Positions 1 to 5,195 of a stretch of DNA of 6,987 nucleotides are shown here, in pieces. How positions within the stretch are numbered: position 1 is the stretch's first letter; the number at the start of each line of letters is the position of its first letter. The DNA comes from an uncultured Bacteroidales bacterium (GTDB lineage Bacteria > Bacteroidota > Bacteroidia > Bacteroidales > Paludibacteraceae): assembly GCA_934716995.1 (NCBI GenBank), contig CAKUYO010000073.1, positions 1 to 6,987 on the forward strand, written 5' to 3'. Made by a program: the position numbers and the translations under genes. The notes below the pieces were generated by a model. The model searched no databases. It was not told the origin of the DNA and worked only from the letters and a program-made list of their open reading frames with translations.

Positions 1-142
1 CGGCAACGTTCTTCAACTCAGGGTTGCCCTCAACCAGTTTGTCGAACTTCTCCTTGGATTCTTTGTCGATGATTTCCGCAAATGCCTTATGAATCTTAAT
101 AGTAGAGGGCTTATTGGTTTTTCTTTCCTTTGCTTCAGCCAT
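1..142 (-). CDS. N-terminal part of 128-residue protein of unknown function (continues at 6987-6743 if circular)
   Basis: Unrecognised gene whose first 47 codons plus one base lie here before the window edge. The ATG at 142-140 is preceded by GAAAGG with a 7-base gap, a clear ribosome binding site, and a TATTAT -10-like box lies about 40 bases upstream. The visible protein opens with a lysine-rich stretch (residues 5-20) and continues as a probably helical, highly charged segment; no signal peptide or membrane segment is seen. The leftover base joins in frame with the two leading bases at 6987, giving 128 residues (387 bases with stop). A longer overlapping frame at 13-195 is a shadow: it has low-complexity Ser/Leu/Arg content and lacks this ribosome binding site. 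No family is recognised. As one of only seven genes on the element it could serve plasmid maintenance, but nothing in the sequence shows that. Confidence 0.8.
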   Translation of the reverse strand, partial: MAEAKERKTNKPSTIKIHKAFAEIIDKESKEKFDKLVEGNPELKNVA

Positions 143-182
143 AATTCGACCTTTCTAGCGACAAAGGCTAAACTCAAAGAAA

Positions 183-211
183 ATAATAAACTCATTTCAT
201 TAGATAGAAAA
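183..211 (-). promoter_or_regulatory. Possible promoter of the 128-residue protein gene
   Basis: On the minus strand a TATTAT box (188-183) sits 40 bases before the ATG at 142. TTTTCT (211-206) lies 17 bases further upstream as a weak -35. The integrase promoter shows the same arrangement, TTTTCT, 17 bases, then a TATAAT-type box. The -35 element is poor, so the assignment is tentative. Confidence 0.35.
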
Positions 212-272
212 CAGCAATGAGCGTTATTCTCTACAGAAAAAAAGCTATTTCAATAATTGAAAGGCGCTAGAG

Positions 273-716
273 ATGAAAAGCAAGAAACTAATCAAGTCGA
301 TTTGCCTCGCACTGGTTTGCGTGATTATAGTTTTCAGCTGTTACCTACTATTCAACAAAGAACCGATTGTAGGAACTTGGAAACTAAATAATCCGTCTAG
401 CGTGCAAGTATCCGATAGACGTGATTTAAAATTTAACTCTGATGGAACCTTTATCTACAAGAAGAGCGGAACAGAATCCTATCTAGGTTCAACTTACCGT
501 TGGGAAAAATGCTTTGACAACGGATACACCGTAAGCGGCGAAAAGTTCCACGTTTATAGATTGGTAACTCATAACTCAAAATACTTTTTCAAAATTCGCT
601 ATGCAATGGTCAGCAACAAACATTTCTATGCTTTTAAAACAGAGGATGATTTAAAAAACTTCATGCTCAATGGAAGCAATTTTGATAAGAGCAGAATGGA
701 ATACTCAAAAGAGTAA
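273..716 (+). CDS. Lipocalin-like membrane-anchored or lipoprotein, 147 residues
   Basis: The ATG at 273 follows GAAAGG with an 8-base gap. Residues 1-8 are basic and residues 9-27 form one hydrophobic segment ending in V-F-S-C (Cys23). That resembles a lipobox, though Phe at -2 is atypical, so it is either a lipoprotein signal or an uncleaved anchor. The rest is probably outside the cytoplasmic membrane. Residues 32-60 carry the pattern I-V-G-T-W-K-L followed by L-K-F-N-S-D-G-T-F, typical of small lipocalin-like beta-barrel domains in bacterial secreted proteins; the remainder alternates hydrophobic and polar residues as beta strands would. It is transcribed away from the 128-residue gene and convergently with the replication gene, and is visibly more A+T-rich than the replication gene. 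This suggests an independently acquired cargo gene. The ligand is unknown, and the domain call rests on a short motif only. Confidence 0.75.
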   Translation: MKSKKLIKSICLALVCVIIVFSCYLLFNKEPIVGTWKLNNPSSVQVSDRRDLKFNSDGTFIYKKSGTESYLGSTYRWEKCFDNGYTVSGEKFHVYRLVTHNSKYFFKIRYAMVSNKHFYAFKTEDDLKNFMLNGSNFDKSRMEYSKE

Positions 717-753
717 TCACCTCTGCCGAATTACAGAATTCGCCATTAACTAT

Positions 754-808
754 CACCTCATTAGTTGGTAACAATGCGTACTCCAGCTAATGAGGTGTAA
801 CCATTTTT
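754..808 (+). terminator. Candidate terminator of the lipocalin-like gene
   Basis: Arms at 754-768 and 783-797 are complementary over 15 bases, one pair being a G-U wobble in plus-strand RNA, around a 14-base loop. A run of five T follows at 804-808, six bases after the stem. It lies 38 bases past the stop at 716. The large loop and displaced T-run make it an imperfect intrinsic terminator, so the repeat could have another role, such as an origin hairpin. No T-run follows it on the minus strand. Confidence 0.5.
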
Positions 809-873
809 AACCGCACCTCTATTCGTTTTCGGAATTTCAAAAATTGCTTTTGGTCGGCAAGTTGAGCGGGTGG

Positions 874-925
874 ACGGGGATTTCACTAACCGATTTGAAA
901 AATCCCGTAACATACCCCGCCCCCC
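874..925. repeat. Inverted repeat plus C/G run downstream of the replication gene
   Basis: ACGGGGATTT (874-883) and AAATCCCGT (900-908) are complementary with one bulged base. They are followed by an 11-base tract, CCCCGCCCCCC (915-925), which reads as a G-run on the minus strand just after the replication gene stop. The hairpin lacks a T-run on either side, so it is not a convincing terminator. The tract stands out in this otherwise A+T-rich gap (717-933), which contains no credible gene. An origin role is possible but unproven. Confidence 0.35.
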
Positions 926-933
926 ATCGTTAT

Positions 934-3486
934 CTACCTATCAATAACTTCGTCAGCATCCCTAATTACCAGATTACTGAAGAGATAGACCGTTGCGCCT
1001 TCTTCGCGTAACGCCCTAGCACGTCCTGCGGCCTGTTCAGCAGCGGCTTGGATGTTTTGGAGTTGCAGCTTTCGCATCTCTTCATCCACGAAGAGATAGA
1101 GCGATTGCCGCACACCGTTTAACTCTATTACCTGATTTTGCCTCGTAAGCTCCTGCGGCGATTCATGGCAATCATCGTAGTAGTCTTGATAGGCTTGTTG
1201 AGGCAAATCGGACTTACCCGCGATAATTAGTGATTTACCTTTAAAGCAATCTAGACCGCTATTGTTCAGCAGGTGTATTTGATTCCCTTTATTCTCAGCC
1301 ACGTTGAATCCTTGGCTTTGCCAAAAATCCACTTCCTCTTTACTGCCCTTGAAGGTAATCAGAATTGATTTGTCTATTACTTCCTGTGGTAACTTTTCTT
1401 TTATGTACTGCGCAAGTTTGGGGAAGTTGTCATTGTGCATTCCCCTAGCCCCACTAAGGCCGCAGAATTGCACAATCTTGCCTTTATTCTCTGCAAGGGG
1501 CGCTTCAATGACCTCAATCTCTACTCCGTAGTACATTTCAGTTCGCTTGCTTAAAGGCGTTGCGGTGAATACCCTAACGGGAATACCGTTTAACTTAGCA
1601 TCGCCAATTAACGTACTTTTACGAACCATTCGCACACAGTTATTCCCAGCATTGTCTTTCGAAAGCCTGCCGTCTGTCTTGTAACACTCAAATAGACCGA
1701 CCGCTATTGAGCTTGTTTGCGTTGACTGAATGTAGCTATCTAGTTGCTCTTCAACTTGTGGCGCTACTCTCTCTCGTAAGATGGTTAAGTCAATGTCTAA
1801 ACCTTCGTCACGCTTTCTATCTTTAACATCATTAATAAACTGAGCAAGTTCTTGGGATGTTTGTAAATCTAGGAAAGGAATTGTCGTTGCTAGATTGGTA
1901 AGACCTAGTTTCGTCTCCTTGATTAAGCTCGAATCAATCTCTTCGTCTACGATTATCAAATCCGCATCCAAGTTGCTTAGATTTGTTAGCAGACTGTGTG
2001 TTAAAAGAAACAGCCCCTTTTCATTGGGGCTGAACAACTTATCTATGAAGCCTTTTCTCTTGGCACTTCTCGTTTTTGCGGGTAGCCCCAATTGCAGATA
2101 GAGTAAATCCGATTGAGTTACCTCTTTTTGCGGGCAACGATGAATCAACGCTTTCTGGTTAAAGTTTGCCTTGCGAAATAAGCGCATCTCAACCTCTTCT
2201 AGATTGGAATGCTTGGGTGCCGCATAAATCACCTTGCTCTTTTCAAGGTCAACGTTACCAAGTAGATAGTTGATTATTCGTTCAGTCTTTCCCGAAGCCG
2301 TCTGAGACTTAAGAATCTTAATTCCAGCGCCTCTATCATCTAGAAACTGCGGTACATGTTCGTCCATCCACTTATCTAAGTTCTCTAATGGAACCTTGCT
2401 TAGATTCGGAACTATTGGAATATCTACGTTTAGAGATAGAAACTCTGGGATTGTTTGCGGCACTCCTAAAGGCCCTTCTACAATCGGACAGGGCTTTAGG
2501 CTACTATCCCTGAATTTCTGCCTAATCTGTGCTTCATCGCACGTATGGCTTTCGTAAGTTTTAGGAACAAAGAACTTTAAAACATCCTGAACGACAAACC
2601 TATTCTTGTCGCTGTATCTAAGGAATCGAAGGTTGCTGAATAGCGCAAGGCGTTCGTTGTAATCTAGGTAATCGCCCTTAGTCCACCTGTCCCACAACTT
2701 ACAACGGCCCTGAAGTTTGCTGTACCAACCCTCATTGACCAGTACGGCATCAGGCGTTGGCATATCCGCATACTCAGGTATGAAGTTCTTCTTTTGCCTC
2801 ATTGCCTTATTAGGCTCAGTACCAGAGGAAACCTTATCTAAGGCCATAATGCGCCCAATTAAGGCCGTTTCAAGTGGCTCATGGCTAATTACCTCATAAC
2901 CAAACTTGCCGCCGTACCAGAGCCTTGAGCAGTCTTTTGTGGCTTTATCGGGGCCAAACTTACCAAACAGACCTAGGAGCGCTTTGTAGACGCTCTCATA
3001 TTCGCGAGGGCTGATTTGACGCTTTAGGCACCAAACTATGCGGTAATTCCAACCGTCTTTATACACTCCGTTTTTAGACCCAAAATCGCCGTTTTGCACC
3101 TGCCTACTTAATAGATTACTTATAAGTACACAGGTGCAATCCGCACTTTTTGCTTCTTTTTCCAGAGTTTCGGGATTCATAGAAAAGCTGGGATACCAGA
3201 AGGAAACAGGCAGGCCAACGTTTGCCGCATACTCTATTACCTCGTATGGTCTTGTCTCGACCTTATCAAAATCAAGTGCTATCAGCTGTGCGGCCTGAGC
3301 GTCCTTCTTCTTAAACGTGCCGTTGCTTAAATCGTAGATACCAGCACGCCAACAATGCCCAGTGCCGCAAAGTCTAGCTATATCTTCAATTGATAAATCG
3401 TCTTGTCGATAGTTCTCTTTCCTTTGATACGGACTGGGATTACTTGGCTTTTTACTAAGAGCATCTACTGAATAGCAGAACAGCAC
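934..3486 (-). CDS. Plasmid replication protein: primase-like domain fused to SF2 helicase, 850 residues
   Basis: Probable replication initiator combining priming and unwinding. The N-terminal third looks like an archaeo-eukaryotic-type primase: L-I-A-L-D-F-D at 68-74 (Asp72 and Asp74 as the metal-binding hDhD pair), W-N-Y-R-I-V-W at 146-152, and D-K-A-T-K-D-C-S-R-L-W-Y-G-G at 180-193, a form common in plasmid and phage primases. The C-terminal half has superfamily 2 helicase motifs in order: Walker A S-Q-T-A-S-G-K-T (394-401, Lys400), Walker B I-I-V-D-E-E (511-516), motif III-like F-T-A-T-P (640-644), and motif VI Q-A-A-G-R-A-R-A-L-R (818-827) with arginine fingers. The GTG start overlaps the TAG of the upstream ribbon-helix-helix gene by one base, and I see no ribosome binding site before it, so translation is probably coupled to that gene. 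The stop is TAG. No rolling-circle nickase motif (HUH) was seen. The helicase call is firm; the primase call is probable. Confidence 0.85.
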   Translation of the reverse strand: MLFCYSVDALSKKPSNPSPYQRKENYRQDDLSIEDIARLCGTGHCWRAGIYDLSNGTFKKKDAQAAQLIALDFDKVETRPYEVIEYAANVGLPVSFWYPSFSMNPETLEKEAKSADCTCVLISNLLSRQVQNGDFGSKNGVYKDGWNYRIVWCLKRQISPREYESVYKALLGLFGKFGPDKATKDCSRLWYGGKFGYEVISHEPLETALIGRIMALDKVSSGTEPNKAMRQKKNFIPEYADMPTPDAVLVNEGWYSKLQGRCKLWDRWTKGDYLDYNERLALFSNLRFLRYSDKNRFVVQDVLKFFVPKTYESHTCDEAQIRQKFRDSSLKPCPIVEGPLGVPQTIPEFLSLNVDIPIVPNLSKVPLENLDKWMDEHVPQFLDDRGAGIKILKSQTASGKTERIINYLLGNVDLEKSKVIYAAPKHSNLEEVEMRLFRKANFNQKALIHRCPQKEVTQSDLLYLQLGLPAKTRSAKRKGFIDKLFSPNEKGLFLLTHSLLTNLSNLDADLIIVDEEIDSSLIKETKLGLTNLATTIPFLDLQTSQELAQFINDVKDRKRDEGLDIDLTILRERVAPQVEEQLDSYIQSTQTSSIAVGLFECYKTDGRLSKDNAGNNCVRMVRKSTLIGDAKLNGIPVRVFTATPLSKRTEMYYGVEIEVIEAPLAENKGKIVQFCGLSGARGMHNDNFPKLAQYIKEKLPQEVIDKSILITFKGSKEEVDFWQSQGFNVAENKGNQIHLLNNSGLDCFKGKSLIIAGKSDLPQQAYQDYYDDCHESPQELTRQNQVIELNGVRQSLYLFVDEEMRKLQLQNIQAAAEQAAGRARALREEGATVYLFSNLVIRDADEVIDR

Positions 3487-3791
3487 TAGTCGTAAATGCC
3501 GTTTAAGATATTTTGCTTATGTTTGTTCAGGCGTTCGATTTCCATGCGGCCCAAACGCTCTACTCTTGAATCGTATTGCTTGCGATATTCGCCATTAGGT
3601 TTAAGAATCCAGTAAAGACCCGTTCCTGCGGCCCTATCTCTAAACTCAGTTACGTTAGTCACCCTATCGTCTACAGCTAATTCAATTAGACCTGTTAGCG
3701 TTAAACCCTTTCCATGAGCATCGCAGTAATCTTCCCAGAGTTTTTTCTTTTCCTCAGAAATACGAATGGTTACTTTCGTGTCTTTTGCCAT
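3486..3791 (-). CDS. Ribbon-helix-helix (CopG/Arc type) regulator, 101 residues, probable copy-number repressor
   Basis: Residues 5-12 (T-K-V-T-I-R-I-S) match the DNA-binding beta strand of ribbon-helix-helix proteins. They are followed by helix A (about 12-27) and helix B (about 31-42, L-T-L-T-G-L-I-E-L-A-V). Residues 45-101 are a charged extension beyond the usual 45-50 residue core, possibly for oligomerisation. The ATG at 3791 has a strong AAGGAG site. The stop codon shares one base with the start of the replication gene, so the two form an operon. Family knowledge plus this position suggest it represses its own promoter and thereby limits replication protein; that is inference. A pseudo-palindrome CTGTA-N5-TACAG at 3845-3859 is a candidate operator. 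Confidence 0.85.
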   Translation of the reverse strand: MAKDTKVTIRISEEKKKLWEDYCDAHGKGLTLTGLIELAVDDRVTNVTEFRDRAAGTGLYWILKPNGEYRKQYDSRVERLGRMEIERLNKHKQNILNGIYD

Positions 3792-3797
3792 AACAGT

Positions 3798-3803
3798 CTC
3801 CTT
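3798..3803 (-). promoter_or_regulatory. Ribosome binding site of the ribbon-helix-helix gene
   Basis: AAGGAG on the minus strand lies six bases before the ATG at 3791. It is the strongest Shine-Dalgarno match on the element. Because the downstream replication gene lacks its own site, this one probably governs both. Confidence 0.8.
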
Positions 3804-3844
3804 TTCAATAGAAATTTTTTCTCTATCTCTATTTGAAAAATGGA

Positions 3845-3859
3845 CTGTACGAATTACAG
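3845..3859. promoter_or_regulatory. Candidate operator of the replication operon
   Basis: CTGTA and TACAG form perfect 5-base arms around five bases, 54 bases upstream of the regulator's ATG, where its promoter should lie. The overlapping 12-mer CGAATTACAGAA (3850-3861) recurs exactly at 727-738, beyond the far end of the operon. No good -10/-35 pair was found here, so the operator role is a guess. Confidence 0.3.
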
Positions 3860-3898
3860 AAATTTGCCCACGTTTTAGAAAAATGTTCTAACGCTTTA

Positions 3899-4036
3899 GC
3901 ACTGTCTCAGCAGCATACTTTTTGAAACAGTGCATTGAGACACTTAGAAATTTAAAAATGCCTGATAACAAGATTCTCAAAAACCGTCTCTAAATTTAGT
4001 ATCTCAGTATTCTATAATTTGAATTATTGAGACACT
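3899..4036. other. Candidate res (resolution) site with repeated TGTCTCA-type half-sites
   Basis: The gap in front of the serine resolvase holds at least six copies of a TGTCTCA-like heptamer in both orientations: plus at 3903 (TGTCTCA), 3985 (CGTCTCT) and 4000 (TATCTCA); minus at 3923 (TGAAACA), 3936 (TGAGACA) and 4028 (TGAGACA). Two clear pairs form. One is 3899-3933, with 11-base arms matching at 10 positions around a 13-base spacer. The other is 4000-4034, 35 bases with A+T-rich centre TATAATTT. ATTGAGACACT is an exact direct repeat (3934-3944, 4026-4036). Tn3-family resolvases act on about 115-120 bases with three paired subsites upstream of the resolvase gene; this layout is similar. 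Which pair is the crossover site cannot be told from sequence alone. Confidence 0.6.
4013..4018 (+). promoter_or_regulatory. Probable -10 box of the resolvase promoter
   Basis: TATAAT lies 42 bases before the resolvase ATG, inside the centre of the inverted repeat 4000-4034. No recognisable -35 hexamer is found 16-18 bases upstream. The overlap with a predicted resolvase-binding pair would let the enzyme repress its own gene, as Tn3-type resolvases do. Confidence 0.45.
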
Positions 4037-4042
4037 ATCGGA

Positions 4043-4050
4043 GATAGGAG
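4043..4050 (+). promoter_or_regulatory. Ribosome binding site that fixes the resolvase start
   Basis: GATAGGAG ends ten bases before the ATG at 4061 but only one base before the alternative TTG at 4052. Spacing therefore favours the ATG, which also gives the canonical M-K-F-G-Y-A-R-V-S opening of the family. Confidence 0.7.
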
Positions 4051-4060
4051 ATTGGTCAAA

Positions 4061-4624
4061 ATGAAGTTCGGCTATGCTAGGGTTTCTACCATCGAGCAGA
4101 ATCTTGATAGGCAGATTGAGGCATTGCGCAAAGCGGGCGTTGAGGACAAAAACATCTTTTGCGACAAAATCTCAGGAGCAAAGGCAGAGCGTCCAGCACT
4201 AGACGATATGCTTTCACGTCTACGCAAAGACGATACGGTAGTTATCCTGTCTTTCGATAGGTTGGCACGCTCCACTAAGCAGCTTCTCGATTTGTCTAAC
4301 CGATTTGAGGCCGAAGGTGTAAACCTCTACTCAATCAAGGAGCAGATTGATACCTCTACGCCGCAAGGTCGTTTCTTCTTTACCGTTAGCGCCGCTGTAG
4401 CGCAATTCCAGCGCGAGATAATCAAAGAAACGCAGCGCGAGGGCTATGAGGCTGCTAAGGCCGCAGGCAAGAAGATGGGTAGGCCCAAGGCAAGCATTGC
4501 CGCAAAGGAGCGTGCCGTAGAGCTTTACCGTAAAGGCGAAATGTCTATTGCGGAAATCTGTGCGGCTGTCGGATTAAGTAGGGCAACTGTCTATAGGGCT
4601 ATTGAGGCATCTAGGGAAAACTAG
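4061..4624 (+). CDS. Small serine recombinase (resolvase/invertase family), 187 residues
   Basis: Cuts and rejoins DNA through a phosphoserine link. The catalytic domain is complete: Y-A-R-V-S at 5-9 with nucleophile Ser9, S-G-A-K-A-E-R-P at 38-45, D-R-L-A-R at 66-70 with catalytic arginines, and the long E helix around 101-135. G-R-P at 140-142 starts the C-terminal DNA-binding region, and residues 161-182 form a helix-turn-helix (S-I-A-E-I-C-A-A-V-G-L-S-R-A-T-V). The length is typical of Tn3-type resolvases and DNA invertases. The repeated half-sites directly upstream argue for a resolvase that resolves plasmid multimers, but no transposase or terminal repeat accompanies it. Of its 18 arginine codons seven are AGG and none AGA. 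The stop is TAG, ten bases from the convergent 186-residue gene. Confidence 0.92.
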   Translation: MKFGYARVSTIEQNLDRQIEALRKAGVEDKNIFCDKISGAKAERPALDDMLSRLRKDDTVVILSFDRLARSTKQLLDLSNRFEAEGVNLYSIKEQIDTSTPQGRFFFTVSAAVAQFQREIIKETQREGYEAAKAAGKKMGRPKASIAAKERAVELYRKGEMSIAEICAAVGLSRATVYRAIEASREN

Positions 4625-4634
4625 ACCTCTATTG

Positions 4635-5195
4635 CTATTGAATATATTTGAATAGATTCCTAGCGTAATCCTCGTTCCAGCAGACTTGCCGCAACTGCTC
4701 AGATACTTCTTTGTCTGTCTCTTGGTTCAGCTCTGTGTAGGCATCGCAAATGCACTGTGCCGCAAAAGTTTTGTCCCAGAAGGTTACAGAATCGTCTAGG
4801 TAAAGCTCTATATCCTGTGGGCTGTTCTTCATCATGAATACGAAAGCTGGAACGAAAGCGTTTGAAATGAACTCTATATAGGTACCCTGATTCATCTTCT
4901 CCAAGAGAAATAGCCAAAGTCTAAGCTGCGGCTCAACGTAACATGATTCATCTAGATTGCCCTCGATAATTTCTTTGAGTGTGCGGCAATCATCGACTAA
5001 ATCAAAGTCTTTTTCTGTAGGCTCTTGGTAGTTGTACATCGCCTTTTGCAAGCCGTTGAGAACCGTCCATGCGGCTTGCTCAGCGCTGAAAATCATAGAA
5101 GGGTTGAACTTCTTTCCCTTGCTTATCTTTTCTTGGAAATAGTCTTTAAGCTCACCCACGCTATCTTGATAGCGCCTTAACTCTTTAAGCAACAC
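4635..5195 (-). CDS. Protein of unknown function, 186 residues, coupled to the integrase
   Basis: Not recognised. The GTG start shares one base with the integrase TAG stop. A GAGGAAA motif lies 13 bases upstream, too far for ordinary initiation, so translational coupling is likely. The protein is acidic and probably helical, with aromatic clusters (Trp43, Trp94, Trp140, Trp173) and five cysteines (70, 85, 148, 150, 173 region). The hydrophobic stretch F-V-P-A-F-V-F-M-M (114-122) is too short for a membrane span. No helix-turn-helix or zinc motif is evident, and it is much larger than typical excisionases. Sharing a transcript with the integrase suggests a role in, or control of, recombination, or a host-interaction function; neither can be shown. 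The stop is TAG. No terminator is seen in the ten-base gap to the resolvase gene. Confidence 0.8.
   Translation of the reverse strand: MLLKELRRYQDSVGELKDYFQEKISKGKKFNPSMIFSAEQAAWTVLNGLQKAMYNYQEPTEKDFDLVDDCRTLKEIIEGNLDESCYVEPQLRLWLFLLEKMNQGTYIEFISNAFVPAFVFMMKNSPQDIELYLDDSVTFWDKTFAAQCICDAYTELNQETDKEVSEQLRQVCWNEDYARNLFKYIQ

Noticed and set aside
13..195. Minus-strand open frame of 60 residues at the left edge
   Set aside because: It overlaps the N-terminus of the 128-residue gene in another frame, has no ribosome binding site, and has biased Ser/Leu/Arg composition.
1304..2899. Plus-strand open frames inside the replication gene (1304-1531, 1895-2101, 2717-2899)
   Set aside because: They are antisense to well-supported helicase and primase coding sequence and lack ribosome binding sites or recognisable content.
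4052..4060. TTG at 4052 as resolvase start
   Set aside because: The AGGAG site is only one base upstream of it, whereas the ATG at 4061 has workable spacing and gives the canonical family N-terminus.
4625..4634. Terminator between the convergent resolvase and 186-residue genes
   Set aside because: Only a weak A+T-rich partial repeat without a T-run is present around the ten-base gap.
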